From: Solibacteraceae bacterium
Lineage (GTDB): Bacteria; Acidobacteriota; Terriglobia; Bryobacterales; Bryobacteraceae
DNA length: 64,000 nucleotides
Direction of reading: 5' to 3'
NCBI GenBank assembly: GCA_021324015.1
Contig: JAJPJX010000063.1
Coordinates: 62,001-126,000 of the forward strand
The translations under genes were made by a program, and so were the position numbers. Shown here piece after piece: positions 28,607 to 40,200 of the stretch (positions within the stretch are counted from its first letter, which is position 1; every line of letters starts with the position of its first letter). Under the pieces are notes generated by a model. The model did no database searches and was not told where the DNA came from. It worked only from the letters and a program-made list of their open reading frames with translations.

Positions 28607-29023
28607 ATGCCGAACTGTGCGAATTGCGGCGAGCGCATGCAGCGCGTCCACCGCAGCTTTCGCGAGAAGTTTCTCTTTCTGGCGCTGTACGAGTGCGGCC
28701 AGTGCCAGAGCCGGCGCCCGGAACCCCGGCGGACGACGTTCTACCTGGGGGAATATCCGCGCTGCCCGCGCTGCGGCACCTACCGCCTGCGCCAGATGCC
28801 CGTCCGTGACCAAATCGACCCCATGCGCCGCGGCCTGTTCAACCGGCTGCAGGGCTGGCTGGGTGGGACTCTCTACCACTGCCGGTACTGCCGCGTGCAG
28901 TTCTACGATTTGCGCAAAACCATCCTGCCGGAAGCTCACAAGACGGTGACGGCCGCCTCGGTCAGCCAGCCGGGCAGCCCCGCACCGGCCTCAGCGATAA
29001 GGCCAGTTGGGCCTTGTGAATAA
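28607..29023 (+). CDS. Small zinc-ribbon protein, unrecognised
   Basis: 138 residues from the ATG at 28607; an in-frame TTG at 28568 is less likely. It carries three Cys-pair sets: CANCGERM (~4), CGQCQSR (~31), [11 protein letters not shown] (~54) and [11 protein letters not shown] (~90). These make up to two zinc ribbons, linked by basic segments. A nucleic-acid or protein scaffold role is plausible. The last ~30 residues are Ser/Pro/Ala-rich. Divergent from uvrA; its 3' end overlaps the convergent SDR gene by 33 bases. Confidence 0.6.
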   Translation: MPNCANCGERMQRVHRSFREKFLFLALYECGQCQSRRPEPRRTTFYLGEYPRCPRCGTYRLRQMPVRDQIDPMRRGLFNRLQGWLGGTLYHCRYCRVQFYDLRKTILPEAHKTVTAASVSQPGSPAPASAIRPVGPCE

Positions 29024-29752
29024 TCCGCCATCCACCCAGATGGTCTGCCCGGTGATGAATCCGGCGGCTTCGCTCGCCAGGAAGGCCACGGCGCGCGCGA
29101 CGTCCAGGGGCTGTCCCACCCGGCCGAGGGGGGTGAGCGGCGCCCAGGTGCCGGCATAGTCCGAGGTCTCGTGCTTAGTGCGCTCGATTTCGATCGCCCC
29201 GGGCGCTACGCAATTCACCGTGATGCCGTAGCGGCCCAATTCGATGGCGGCCGAGCGGGTGAACATCTCGATACCGCCCTTGCTGGCGGTGTAGTCTACC
29301 AGGTTCGGAAACGGAACCTTGTTGCAGCCCGAGCCGATGTTGATGATGCGCCCGCCGCCGTGCTCTTTCATATGGCGTCCGGCCCGCTGCGTACAGAGGA
29401 AGCAGCCTTTCAGGTTGGTGGCGATCACCCGGTCCCATTCGGCCTCCTCCAGTTCGAGCAGGGGCTTCCAGGTCTGCACGCCGGCGTTGTTCACCAGCGT
29501 GTGCAGCACCGAGAAGCGCGCCAACACCTGGGCGAACATGCGGTCCACCTCGGCGGAGGCGCCCACATTAGCCTGCACCGCGAAGGCTTCCCTGCCCATG
29601 GCCTGGATCGCGGCCACGGTGGCCTCGGCCCCCGGCGCATCCGCTTGATAGTTGACCGCTAGGTCATAGCCCTGCCGCGCGAGTTCCAGCGCGATGCCCT
29701 TGCCGACGCCCTTGCTGGCTCCCGTCACTAACGCCGTCTTCGAGTTGCCCAT
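28991..29752 (-). CDS. Short-chain dehydrogenase/reductase (SDR family)
   Basis: 253 residues of the classical SDR type: cofactor loop [17 protein letters not shown] (Gly-x3-Gly-x-Gly), NNAGVQTW (~87), catalytic Ser in [12 protein letters not shown] (~138) and Tyr-x3-Lys in [12 protein letters not shown] (~153-157). The C-terminal VDGGLF is typical. The family reduces 3-oxoacyl thioesters, sugars or steroids with NAD(P)H; the substrate is not readable. It reads toward the zinc-ribbon gene and overlaps its end by 33 bases. Confidence 0.9.
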   Translation of the reverse strand: MGNSKTALVTGASKGVGKGIALELARQGYDLAVNYQADAPGAEATVAAIQAMGREAFAVQANVGASAEVDRMFAQVLARFSVLHTLVNNAGVQTWKPLLELEEAEWDRVIATNLKGCFLCTQRAGRHMKEHGGGRIINIGSGCNKVPFPNLVDYTASKGGIEMFTRSAAIELGRYGITVNCVAPGAIEIERTKHETSDYAGTWAPLTPLGRVGQPLDVARAVAFLASEAAGFITGQTIWVDGGLFTRPNWPYR

Positions 29753-29796
29753 GTTCCGACCCGTCGTTTCTCCTCTCCACCCTACAATATCCTGTA

Positions 29797-30702
29797 GTGC
29801 GCTTTGTGACCGAAGCTAGCGACGCCGGCAAACGCCTGGACCACTTTCTGCATGCGTGTCTTCCCGAATACAGCCGCGCCCGGCTCCAGCAGTGGATCAA
29901 GTCCGGCCGGGTCCAGGTCAACGGCTCCCCCGGCCGGCCGGCGCACCTGCTGCGCGGCGGCGAGCAGATCGAACTGGAGGCCGCGCCTCCGCGCCCGCTG
30001 GCAGCGGTTCCCGAAGACATCCCCCTGCATATCCTCTACGAGGATACTGATTTAGCGGCCATCGACAAGCCTGCGGGGATGGTGGTGCATGCGGGCGCCG
30101 GCATCCATTCCGGCACCCTGGTCAACGCGCTGCTCCACCGCTTCGGATCGCTCTCGACCACGGGCGGCGCGCTGCGCCCGGGTATCGTCCACCGCCTGGA
30201 CCGTTACACCAGCGGCGTTCTGCTGGTGGCCAAGAACGACGCCGCTCACCGCGCCTTGGCGGAACAGTTCTCCCATCGCGAGGTGGAGAAGACCTATCTC
30301 ACCCTGGTGCATGGCAGCCTGGCGGCCGATAGCGGCAGAATCGAGAAACCCATCGCGCGGGACCCGCAGCGGCGCGTCCGCATGACTGCCCGCCTGGCGA
30401 GCGGCCGCTCCGCCCGCACCGAGTACCGGGTACTCCGCCGCTTCCCTGGATTCACGTTCCTGGAGGTCCGCATCGGGACGGGGCGTACGCACCAGATTCG
30501 CGTGCACCTTTCCGCGGCCGGACACCCGGTCGTGGGCGACCGGTTGTATGGCGCGCCCGCCGCCATCGCCGGCCGGCCTCCTCTGGCGCGCTACTTCCTG
30601 CACGCCTGGCGCATCGGCTTCCGCCAGCCTTCCACCGGCGCCCCTGTGCGCGTTGAGTCGCCGCTTCCAGCCGAGCTGGAGAACTGGATGAGAGGACTAT
30701 AA
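29797..30702 (+). CDS. RluA-family pseudouridine synthase
   Basis: 301 residues from a GTG start. An N-terminal S4 RNA-binding domain ([20 protein letters not shown], ~10-75) is followed by the RluA catalytic domain: [15 protein letters not shown] (~90), the active-site Asp in [18 protein letters not shown] (~135) and [20 protein letters not shown]. It isomerises uridines in 23S rRNA, most like RluD in architecture. An inverted repeat CTACA-6-TGTAG (29782-29797) overlaps the start, together with a TACAAT box. Confidence 0.92.
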   Translation: MRFVTEASDAGKRLDHFLHACLPEYSRARLQQWIKSGRVQVNGSPGRPAHLLRGGEQIELEAAPPRPLAAVPEDIPLHILYEDTDLAAIDKPAGMVVHAGAGIHSGTLVNALLHRFGSLSTTGGALRPGIVHRLDRYTSGVLLVAKNDAAHRALAEQFSHREVEKTYLTLVHGSLAADSGRIEKPIARDPQRRVRMTARLASGRSARTEYRVLRRFPGFTFLEVRIGTGRTHQIRVHLSAAGHPVVGDRLYGAPAAIAGRPPLARYFLHAWRIGFRQPSTGAPVRVESPLPAELENWMRGL

Positions 30703-30709
30703 TAGGGGC

Positions 30710-31660
30710 ATGAAAGCCTCGATTCTCGGCGTGGCTCTGGGTGTGTGTGCCCTGATCCTATGGGCCCAACCCCGTCAGGCCGTGCGCGCGCCAGAGGCGG
30801 CGAAAGTCGAGAAAACCGACGAAAACACCCGCATCATCCTGGACGTTACCCGGGTCAACATGCTCTTCACTGTCACCGACAAGAAGGGCCGCTTTATCAC
30901 GGATCTCGGGAAGAACGATTTCGAGGTCGTCGAAGGCAAGAAGCCCCAAGTAATCCAGGAGTTCACCGCCGAAACGGATCTGCCGCTGCGGCTGGCAATC
31001 CTGATCGATACCAGCAACAGCATCCGGGAACGCTTCCGGTTCGAGCAGGAGGCCGCAGTAGAATTCCTCCGCAGCGTCCTGCGACCCCGCGAGGACAAGG
31101 CCATGGTGGTCAGCTTCGATACTTCCGCGGAGCTGGTTTCCGACCTGATCGATGACATGTCGAAGCTCGAAAACGGAATTCGCGGCCTGCGCCCGGGTGG
31201 CGGCACAGCCCTGTACGACGCCATCTTCTTCGCCTGCCGCGACAAGCTGCAGAAAGATCAGCCGCTGCACAAGTTTCGCCGCGCCATCATCCTGGTTACC
31301 GACGGCGACGACAACCAGAGCGCGGTCACAAGGGACCAGGCGCTCGAAATGGCCCAGAAAGCCGATGTCGTCATCTACGGGATTTCGACTAACATCACGC
31401 GTGTCGAGACGGACGGCGACAAGGTCTTGAAATACCTGACTCTCGAGACCGGCGGCCAGGCGTTCTTTCCTTTCAAAGTCGAAGACCTGGAGCAGTCCTT
31501 CGAAAACATCGCCAACGAATTGCGCCACCAGTACAACCTGTTCTACCGTCCCGACCCCCTGAGGACCGATGGCCTCTATCACACCGTCAGCGTGCGCGTG
31601 AAGGGTCGAAAAGACCTGGTGGTGCGTGCCCGCAAGGGCTACTACGCCCCCAGGCTGTAG
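30710..31660 (+). CDS. Secreted VWFA-domain protein (acidobacterial type)
   Basis: 316 residues. The signal peptide ends near ILWAQPRQA. A beta segment VNMLFTVTDKKGRFITDLGKNDFEVVEGKK (~50-78, the N-terminal part common in acidobacterial VWFA-like proteins) precedes a von Willebrand A domain. Its metal site reads LAILIDTSNSIRE (Asp-x-Ser-x-Ser-like, ~100), with GGGTALYDAI and ILVTDGDDNQS later. It ends YNLFYRPD...ARKGYYAPR. Likely extracellular adhesion or sensing. A TATAAT (30698-30703) overlaps the preceding stop. Its stop codon directly abuts the convergent queA stop. Confidence 0.85.
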   Translation: MKASILGVALGVCALILWAQPRQAVRAPEAAKVEKTDENTRIILDVTRVNMLFTVTDKKGRFITDLGKNDFEVVEGKKPQVIQEFTAETDLPLRLAILIDTSNSIRERFRFEQEAAVEFLRSVLRPREDKAMVVSFDTSAELVSDLIDDMSKLENGIRGLRPGGGTALYDAIFFACRDKLQKDQPLHKFRRAIILVTDGDDNQSAVTRDQALEMAQKADVVIYGISTNITRVETDGDKVLKYLTLETGGQAFFPFKVEDLEQSFENIANELRHQYNLFYRPDPLRTDGLYHTVSVRVKGRKDLVVRARKGYYAPRL

Positions 31661-32725
31661 CTACAGCACCAGCATGCAGTCGCCGTAGGAGTAGAAGCGG
31701 TAGCCGCTCGCCACCGCGTGGCGGTATGCTTCGAGCACCAGTTCCCTGCCCGCGAACGCGCACACCAGCAGCAGCAGGCTGGTGCGTGGCAGGTGAAAAT
31801 TGGTGAGCAGCGCTCCGGTCCCGCGAAAGTGGAAGCCGGGGTAGATGAACAGGTCCGTGTCGCCCGCCCCGGCCTGCAATTCCCCGCCGAGCAGAGCGCT
31901 TTCGATGGTCCGGACAGCGGTGGTGCCCACCGCTAACAGGCGCGTGGCCGTCCGCATGCGCGCGGCGTTTTCGGCGTCAATCCGCCAGCTTTCCGCGTGC
32001 AGACGCTGGCCTTCGAGGCGCTCACCGTGCAACGGCTGAAATGTGCCCAGACCCACGTGCAGGGTCACGCAGGCGATCTCCGCGCCCGCTGCCCGGCACT
32101 GGGCGAGTATCTCCGGCGTGAAATGCAGTCCCGCCGTAGGCGCCGCCACCGAGCCCCGCTCGCGCGCGAACACCGTCTGGTAGCGCTCCCGGTCGCTCGC
32201 ATTGTCCGGCCGCTTGATATAGGGCGGCAGGGGCACGTGCCCGATCTTTTCGAACTCCGCGAACAGGTCCGCGTGCCCATGGAACCGGATGGTGCGCTCG
32301 CCGTACTCCCCCCGGGCGATGATCTCCGCTTCCAGTCCTTCGCCAAAGCGCACCACCTCGCCGACACGCATCTTGCGTCCGGGCCGCACCAGACACTCCC
32401 AATCCCGGCCGCCGCCCACCGGGCGGACCAGGAGCACCTCGACCTCGCCGCTCAGGTATTCCCGCCGCTTGGGATTCTTTTTCCCGATAGGTAAGGCGCG
32501 CACCCCGGCACGATGCCCGAACAGGCGCGCGGGAAAAACCTTGGAGTCGTTCAGCACCAGGCAGTCACCGGGGTGTAGAAAGCCGGGCAGGTCACGAAAC
32601 CGGCGGTCTTCCCAGCGCCCCTCGCGGCGGTGGAGCACCAGCATGCGGGAAGCCGCCCGGTCGGCCAGAGGGGTTTGCGCGATGCTTTCTTCGGGCAGGT
32701 GGTAGTCGAACTCGGACAGGTCCAT
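31661..32725 (-). CDS. queA: S-adenosylmethionine:tRNA ribosyltransferase-isomerase
   Basis: 354 residues from the ATG at 32723-32725 (MDLSEFDYHLPEESIAQTPL); the longer upstream frame is a shadow of the radical SAM gene. QueA transfers ribose from SAM to preQ1-modified tRNA to make epoxyqueuosine. Motifs: ADRAASRMLVLHRREGRWEDR, DCLVLNDSKVFPARLFG, GSVAAPTAGLHFTPEIL and RTIESALLGG, then FLPRTSLLLLVCAFAG-like at the end. It lies 7 bases after the radical SAM gene. No nucleotide separates its stop from that of the convergent VWFA gene. Confidence 0.95.
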   Translation of the reverse strand: MDLSEFDYHLPEESIAQTPLADRAASRMLVLHRREGRWEDRRFRDLPGFLHPGDCLVLNDSKVFPARLFGHRAGVRALPIGKKNPKRREYLSGEVEVLLVRPVGGGRDWECLVRPGRKMRVGEVVRFGEGLEAEIIARGEYGERTIRFHGHADLFAEFEKIGHVPLPPYIKRPDNASDRERYQTVFARERGSVAAPTAGLHFTPEILAQCRAAGAEIACVTLHVGLGTFQPLHGERLEGQRLHAESWRIDAENAARMRTATRLLAVGTTAVRTIESALLGGELQAGAGDTDLFIYPGFHFRGTGALLTNFHLPRTSLLLLVCAFAGRELVLEAYRHAVASGYRFYSYGDCMLVL

Positions 32726-32732
32726 CCAGAGT

Positions 32733-33725
32733 TCAATGTAGCGGAAACAACGTGCCCTGCTCCTCTCCCTCCCACAATTCCGGCTGATATTCCAGCGGCG
32801 CGGGGTCCAACCCGCAGCGCTCGCGTACCCGCCGGACGCGTTCGCCAAGGTCCTTCCTGTAGGCCGGCCCCAGGTAGGCGCTGCGGGCATACTGCCGGCG
32901 GTAGGCTTCCGCCAGGCGCGGCAACCGCTCTTCGAGGAAGGGGAAAAACACCTTCTGCGCCGCCGGCATCAGGAACAGGGGACCGCCACCGAAATAGCTC
33001 GCTCCGGCCCGCCGCGCGGCCCGCGCCAGCCGGTCCAGGCTGTTTTCGCGGTCCGTGATCAGCGGCAGAATCGGATTCGGAAAGACCCCCACGCGGATGC
33101 CGGCATCCGCCAGCGCACGCACGGCGGCCAGACGCAGATCCGGCCGCGGGGCACCTGGTTCGAGCAGCCGAGCGAGCCGGCTGTGCACGGTGGTGATGGT
33201 GATGTTGACACTCAACACATTCCGCCGCGCCACTTCGCGCAGAAGGGGAATATCCCGCAGGATCAGGTCGGATTTGGTGGTCAGGGAGAGGCGCCTGCCC
33301 TTGTCCTGGAGGAAGACCTCCAGGATCGCTCGCGTCCGCCCGTACCGCCGTTCCGCCGGCTGGTAGGGGTCGGTCGCGGTCCCGATGGCGATCGCATCCC
33401 GGCGGTCAACGCCCGGCAGGTCCCGGCGCAGCAGAGCCGCCACGTTCGCTTTCGCGAAGATCCGTTCCTCGAACGCCCGGCTGTCCTCCAGGCCCAGGAA
33501 CTCGTGCGTATACCGCGCGTAGCAGTACTGGCAGCCGAACTCGCAGCCGCGGTACGGATTGATGGTCCACTGGAAGGGCATGTGCGGCCGGGTGCGGTTG
33601 AGGATGCTCCGCGCCGCAATCTCAAGATACTGCACACGCCGTTTGGCGGCCAGCAGGTCGCTGTGCGCCGCCATCTTGGCGATGCCTACGAGCGGCGAAC
33701 GGGCAGGCGCGCAATCGAATAGCAC
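32733..33725 (-). CDS. Radical SAM protein (PA0069/SplB-like)
   Basis: 330 residues. The 4Fe-4S/SAM motif is CEFGCQYCYARYTHEF (Cys-x3-Cys-x2-Cys, ~60). Further marks are AIGTATDPYQPAERRYG (~110) and SLTTKSDLILRDIPLL (~148), typical of the SplB-like/PA0069 radical SAM group. The substrate is unknown; relatives include spore photoproduct lyase, but this organism is not a spore former as far as one can tell. It is probably in an operon with queA, 7 bases downstream. Confidence 0.88.
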   Translation of the reverse strand: MLFDCAPARSPLVGIAKMAAHSDLLAAKRRVQYLEIAARSILNRTRPHMPFQWTINPYRGCEFGCQYCYARYTHEFLGLEDSRAFEERIFAKANVAALLRRDLPGVDRRDAIAIGTATDPYQPAERRYGRTRAILEVFLQDKGRRLSLTTKSDLILRDIPLLREVARRNVLSVNITITTVHSRLARLLEPGAPRPDLRLAAVRALADAGIRVGVFPNPILPLITDRENSLDRLARAARRAGASYFGGGPLFLMPAAQKVFFPFLEERLPRLAEAYRRQYARSAYLGPAYRKDLGERVRRVRERCGLDPAPLEYQPELWEGEEQGTLFPLH

Positions 33726-33755
33726 GCCTTATTTTCGCTTTTTATTCGCCTTACG

Positions 33756-34301
33756 TCAAGCCTCGATTTCGTACTTTTGGAGGATCTCTGTCCAATATCC
33801 CTGGGCCTTTAGAATCAGCTCGATCACCTCGCGCACGGCACCCTGCCCCCCGGGTTGCCGGGTGACGTAATGGGCCAACTTCTTCACCTCCGGCCGGGCG
33901 TTGGCGGTGGCGATGGCCAGTCCCACCCGCCGCATCACCACCACGTCGGTAAGGTCATCGCCGATGTAGGCCACCTGGCTCGACTCGATTTTGGCGTCCG
34001 CCAGGATTTCCTGCAAAATCGGTATCTTCTCGATGTGCCCCTGGTAGATGTAGGAAAACTTGGTCTGCGTGGCGCGTTCCACCGTGGCCGGTGACACACG
34101 GCCGCTGATCAGGCCTGTTTTGATGCCTTTCCAGTGCATCCATTGCAGAGCGATGCCGTCCTGCGAATCGAAGGCCTTGGTTTCGGCCATCTTGCCGTCG
34201 GGTCCGGGCACGTTGTAGAGTTTGCCATCGGTCATGACGCCATCGACGTCCATCAGCAGGAGGCGCACGCGGGAAGCCAGTGCAGTGATGTCAGAGTTCA
34301 T
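33756..34301 (-). CDS. kdsC: KdsC-like HAD phosphatase (KDO-8-phosphate phosphatase)
   Basis: 181 residues, the tetrameric cap-less HAD type. Motif I LLLMDVDGVMTDGKLY (Asp nucleophile and acid), motif II GLISGR, motif III Lys in GHIEKIPIL, motif IV YIGDDLTDVVVMRRVG. This is the usual KdsC pattern, acting in KDO synthesis for lipopolysaccharide. The C-terminus is longer than in E. coli-type enzymes (KAQGYWTEILQKY). Divergent from tilS with 24 bases between the starts. Confidence 0.88.
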   Translation of the reverse strand: MNSDITALASRVRLLLMDVDGVMTDGKLYNVPGPDGKMAETKAFDSQDGIALQWMHWKGIKTGLISGRVSPATVERATQTKFSYIYQGHIEKIPILQEILADAKIESSQVAYIGDDLTDVVVMRRVGLAIATANARPEVKKLAHYVTRQPGGQGAVREVIELILKAQGYWTEILQKYEIEA

Positions 34302-34325
34302 GCGGGTTCAACTAAAATCCTAGGT

Positions 34326-35726
34326 GTGCTGGAGCGTGTTGCCGGGACCATCTCTCGTTATAACATGCTGGCCTCCGGCCAACGGGTAGGGGTGGCCGTG
34401 TCCGGTGGTGCGGACTCGGTCTTCCTGCTGCACGCCCTGCGAGAACTGGCCCCCCGATGGGATCTACGCCTCAGCGTGCTGCACCTCGATCACTGCCTGC
34501 GCGGCGAAGAGTCGCGCGGCGACGCCGCCTTCGTGCGGGACCTGGCTGGAGAGCTCGCTCTGCCGTTTCACCCGGGCGAGTGCGACGTGGCCCGCCTCTG
34601 CCGTGAGACCGGTGACAACCTCGAGCAGGTCGCCCGCGCCGCCCGCCGCAGGTTCTTCCTGGGTTTCCTGGAGGATGGCCGTCTGGACCGCGTGGCTCTG
34701 GGCCATACCCGCTCCGACCAGGCGGAAACCGTCCTGTTCCGTTTCCTGCGCGGCGCCGGAACGGCTGGCTTGGCAGGCATCCGCCCCGTGACTCCGGAGG
34801 GCCTGGTGCGCCCGCTTCTGGACGTCGAGCGGAGCGAGGTAGAGGGCTGGCTGCGCGAGCGGGGGATTCCCTGGCGCGAAGACTCGAGTAACGCCGACCT
34901 TGCTTTCGCACGCAACCGGATCCGCCGGCAACTGCTGCCGCAGTTGATCCGGGAATGGAATCCGGCGCTCACACAAACCCTGGCGCAAGCGGCTGAGTGG
35001 GCTCTGGCCGAGGAAGCCTGGTGGGAACAGGAGATCAGCCGCCTGGCTGCCGCGCACCTGTTGGTCCGGGCGCCGGCTGTGCTGGTGCGGACCGGGGTGC
35101 TCGCCGCTCTGCCGGCGGCGGTGGCGCGTCGCCTGGTGCGCCGAGCCGTGGCGCTGGCAAAAGGAGATCTGCGGGGTGTCGCCTTTCCCCACGTGGAGGC
35201 GATCCTGGCGCTGGCCCGCGAGCCGGCGGGGCATGGGCGCCTGCAAGTCCCCGGCCTGGATATCTTCCGTTCTTTCGGATGGTTACGACTGGCTCCGCCA
35301 TCCCCTGGGGGCGGTGCGCAACGGTTTTTCCGGTTGCCCCTGGCCGTGCCCGGGCGAGTAACCCTGCCGGACGGGACCACCAATATTTGCATCGAACCTC
35401 TACCGGGCCCGGAGTCCCTCCGGTTACATTCTGGATATAATGGCTTAATGGGGTATTTGGATGCGGACCGCATCTCCGGTTCCCTGGAAGTGAGGAACTG
35501 GCTGCCCGGGGATCAGTATCGCCGGGTGGGGCACTCCACCGCAGAGAAGATCAAGGAGATGTTCCAACAAGCAAAAATCCCCTTGTGGGAACGCCGCCAC
35601 TGGCCGGTGGTCACCTGCGGAGATCGCATCGTTTGCACGCGGCTGTTCGGGCCCGGCGCGGAGTTTGCCGCGGACGCCGGGAGTCAAGCCGTTCTAATCA
35701 TTCGGGAGACGGCGGGCGAGGGATAG
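34326..35726 (+). CDS. tilS: tRNA(Ile)-lysidine synthase
   Basis: 466 residues from the GTG at 34326 (VLERVAGTISRYNML). An ATG at 34365 is the alternative, and further upstream extensions overlap kdsC. The PP-loop GVAVSGGADSVFLLHAL binds ATP; LHLDHCLRGEESRGDAAF and ALGHTRSDQAETVLFRFLRG are typical of TilS. The C-terminal substrate-binding domain ends GDQYRRVGHSTAEKIKEMF and HWPVVTCGDRIVC. It makes lysidine at C34 of the AUA-reading tRNA. A TAAAAT lies just before the start (34313-34318). Confidence 0.95.
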   Translation: MLERVAGTISRYNMLASGQRVGVAVSGGADSVFLLHALRELAPRWDLRLSVLHLDHCLRGEESRGDAAFVRDLAGELALPFHPGECDVARLCRETGDNLEQVARAARRRFFLGFLEDGRLDRVALGHTRSDQAETVLFRFLRGAGTAGLAGIRPVTPEGLVRPLLDVERSEVEGWLRERGIPWREDSSNADLAFARNRIRRQLLPQLIREWNPALTQTLAQAAEWALAEEAWWEQEISRLAAAHLLVRAPAVLVRTGVLAALPAAVARRLVRRAVALAKGDLRGVAFPHVEAILALAREPAGHGRLQVPGLDIFRSFGWLRLAPPSPGGGAQRFFRLPLAVPGRVTLPDGTTNICIEPLPGPESLRLHSGYNGLMGYLDADRISGSLEVRNWLPGDQYRRVGHSTAEKIKEMFQQAKIPLWERRHWPVVTCGDRIVCTRLFGPGAEFAADAGSQAVLIIRETAGEG

Positions 35727-35802
35727 TTGGAATCGCAAGCGAGTGGCGTAACGTCTATTAGGGTAGTGCCCCGGAGTGCTTGCCCTTCGGCACGGAGGTG
35801 TC

Positions 35803-37712
<1,910 letters not shown>

Positions 37713-37716
<4 letters not shown>

Positions 37717-38345
37717 TTCCCCATTTCCCGGCCTATCTGTTCGACATTGACGGCACCCTGCTGGATTCTGCCGAGGATATCTGCGGCGCCATCCAGCAGG
37801 TGTTGGCCAAGCGGCAACGCTACGACGTTCCGTTCGAGTTTCTCAAAGGCTACATCGGGCTGCACCTGATCGAGGTTTTCCGCGACGTCTTCCCGGATTA
37901 TTCCGCCGGACAGATTGATGAGCTCGTGCAAGAGTACCGGGCCATCTATCCGGCCCGCGGACACAAGTCCACTCGGGTCTTCCCGGGCGTGAGGGAGACG
38001 CTGCCGCACCTGGGGGGGCGGAAATCCACCGCTACCACGAAAGGTACCCCGACCACTCGCCTGGTACTCGAACAATTCGGCCTCATCCAGTACTTTGACC
38101 ATGTGCAGGGCACCGACGGTATCCCCTGCAAACCCGCGCCGGACGTAATCCTGGCGGCTTTGAGTAACCTGGGGGCCGAGCCGCAGGATTGCCTGATGGT
38201 CGGAGATTCGCCGGCCGACATGGAAGCCGGACGCCGGGCAGGCGTCCGCACCTGTGCGGTCCGATACGGCTACGGCAAGCCGCAGGAGCTGACCGCCTGG
38301 CAGCCGGACTTCTGGATCTCCGACCTCCGCGAACTTCTCTCCTGA
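37713..38345 (+). CDS. HAD-family phosphatase (phosphoglycolate phosphatase-like)
   Basis: 210 residues from a GTG that overlaps the ftsH stop (GTGA). Motif [17 protein letters not shown], motif II TKGTPTT (~107), motif III Lys in [14 protein letters not shown], motif [18 protein letters not shown]. The small helical cap (~20-85) is typical of Gph/PpaX-like enzymes that hydrolyse 2-phosphoglycolate or pyrophosphate. Substrate uncertain. Translationally coupled to ftsH. Confidence 0.88.
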
Positions 38346-38360
38346 ACGGGTGACCCCTAA

Positions 38361-38375
38361 GGTACTGAAGGTACC
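38361..38375. repeat. Small inverted repeat after the HAD gene
   Basis: GGTAC-TGAAG-GTACC, a 5-bp stem followed by GGTTTCTT, 16 bases after the HAD stop in a 171-base gap. It could be a weak terminator or a protein site; the T tract is poor. Confidence 0.3.
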
Positions 38376-38516
38376 GGTTTCTTATATCGAAAGATTCAAG
38401 GGGCGAGCCTGGGATTGTCACTACACTAGAAAGACCGCCGTCCCGAGGCGGGTGCGAGGGGCACAAAACTGGATTCATCCCAACACACAGGCAGCAACAA
38501 GGAGCTTTGAGGCACG

Positions 38517-40175
38517 ATGAACGATCAGTTTGACGTAGCGATTCTGGGTGCGGGCTTTGAAGGCGGGGTCCTGGCCAGCATCCTGGCCTACAACGGCGCC
38601 AAGGTATTGATCGCGGACGCGGGAGTGCATCCGCGCTTCGCCTTGGGCGAATCGACGGTGCGGCATACCTTCCGAATGATGAAGATCATGGCCGAGCGCT
38701 TCGGTGTTCCGGAGTTCAGAGAAAAGTTCAGCTCGGGCGAGATCATCCACAAGGAAGTCGCGTCCACCTTCGGCGTCAAGAAGAATTTCGGCTTTGTGTA
38801 TCACCGCGAAGGCCAGCACGGACGGCCGGACGAGGCCACGCAACTGGTGATTCCGCCATACCGCGAGGGCTACGAGGCCCACCTGTTTCGCCAGGATACC
38901 GACGCGTTCCTAACCCACACCGCCATCCACCACGGAGCCACGGTGAAGTACCGCACCCCCATCACGGGTGTGGATATCGACAAGGACGGCGTCACCTTGC
39001 GCGCCAACAATGAGACGTTCCGGGCGCGCTTTGTGGCCGACGCCTCGGGCGGTGGCGCTGTGCTTCCGCGGCTATTCCAGTTGCGTGACAACCCGCCGCG
39101 TCTGAACCTCCAGACGCGCTGCCTGTTCACGCACATGATCGACGTGAAGCCGTATGACGACCTGAACCTCCCCAACGGAGTCCCGCAGGGGCGGCGGCGC
39201 TGGTACGAAGGCACCTGCCATCACCTATTTGACGGGGGATGGCTCTGGGTGATTCCCTTCAACAACCGTCCGGGTTCCACGAACCCGCTGGTCAGCGTCG
39301 GTCTGAGTTTCGACATCCGCAAGTTTCCCAAGCCAACCGACATCACGCCGGACCAGGAGTGGCGCCGGTTCCTGGACCGCTTCCCCAGCATTTACGAGCA
39401 GTTCAAGGATGCCAAGGTGGTGCGGGATTGGGTGTCTTCGGACCGTTTGCAGACGTCCGTCAAGCAAACCCACGGCGAGCGCTGGGCGCTGATGGCGGGT
39501 GGCTCCGGGGCCGGGTTCCTGGATGCGCTGTTCTCGCGAGGGCTGGCGACTTCGACCGAAGTCATCAACTCCCTGGCAGCGCGACTGCTGCAGGCCCTCA
39601 AGGAGAACGATTTCTCGCCGGAGCGCTTTGACTACGTGGCGCAGATCCACGAAAATAACCTGCGCCACAATGACATGCTGGTCAGCGCCTCCTACACGGC
39701 GTTCCGCGACTTCGATCTGTGGAACGCCTGGTTCCGGGTGTGGGCGCTGGGCGTGGGCTTAGGCGATCTGCGCCTGGCCAGCATTTACCGCCGCTACAAG
39801 CAGTCGCACGACGACTCGATCCTGCCGGACAGCGAACCGCCCATGGGCCTGTTTTTCAGCAACCACGAGGGCTTCAAGCAGCTTTTCTACGACGGGGTTG
39901 AGAAGATGAAGGGAGTGGAAGGCGGCGTGGTGCCACCCAAGGAAGCGGCGGCCTACGTGTTCAACCTGATCCGGAATGCGAAGTTCAACCCGCCGGGCAA
40001 CGGGCTGGCGGATCCGAACAACCGCTACCTGGACCCCGGCGCTCCGCTGTCCACAGCCAAGACGCTTTTCTGGCTGATCACCAACGCTCCACCGGAGATT
40101 CGCAAGATGTCCCTGGGGGTTCTGGCCGACCTGAAGCCCAAGCACCGGGCCGTTCCGGCGGCCACCGGAGTCTAG
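38517..40175 (+). CDS. Flavin-dependent halogenase-like FAD oxidoreductase
   Basis: 552 residues. FAD-binding loop VAILGAGFEGGVLA (Gly-x-Gly-x2-Gly), LGESTVRHTF (~44), Lys 88/89 in FGVKKNFGFVYH at the place of the halogenase catalytic Lys, and GGWLWVIPF (~241) matching the Trp-x-Trp-x-Ile-Pro signature that keeps flavin halogenases from acting as monooxygenases. FVADASGGG is the second FAD site. The long C-terminal part (~350-552) is unusual. Halogenation is inferred from motifs only; the substrate is unknown and no biosynthetic cluster adjoins. Stand-alone gene with a 171-base upstream gap. Confidence 0.7.
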   Translation: MNDQFDVAILGAGFEGGVLASILAYNGAKVLIADAGVHPRFALGESTVRHTFRMMKIMAERFGVPEFREKFSSGEIIHKEVASTFGVKKNFGFVYHREGQHGRPDEATQLVIPPYREGYEAHLFRQDTDAFLTHTAIHHGATVKYRTPITGVDIDKDGVTLRANNETFRARFVADASGGGAVLPRLFQLRDNPPRLNLQTRCLFTHMIDVKPYDDLNLPNGVPQGRRRWYEGTCHHLFDGGWLWVIPFNNRPGSTNPLVSVGLSFDIRKFPKPTDITPDQEWRRFLDRFPSIYEQFKDAKVVRDWVSSDRLQTSVKQTHGERWALMAGGSGAGFLDALFSRGLATSTEVINSLAARLLQALKENDFSPERFDYVAQIHENNLRHNDMLVSASYTAFRDFDLWNAWFRVWALGVGLGDLRLASIYRRYKQSHDDSILPDSEPPMGLFFSNHEGFKQLFYDGVEKMKGVEGGVVPPKEAAAYVFNLIRNAKFNPPGNGLADPNNRYLDPGAPLSTAKTLFWLITNAPPEIRKMSLGVLADLKPKHRAVPAATGV

Positions 40176-40200
40176 GTCTCCACCCGCGGGACAGGGGGCG

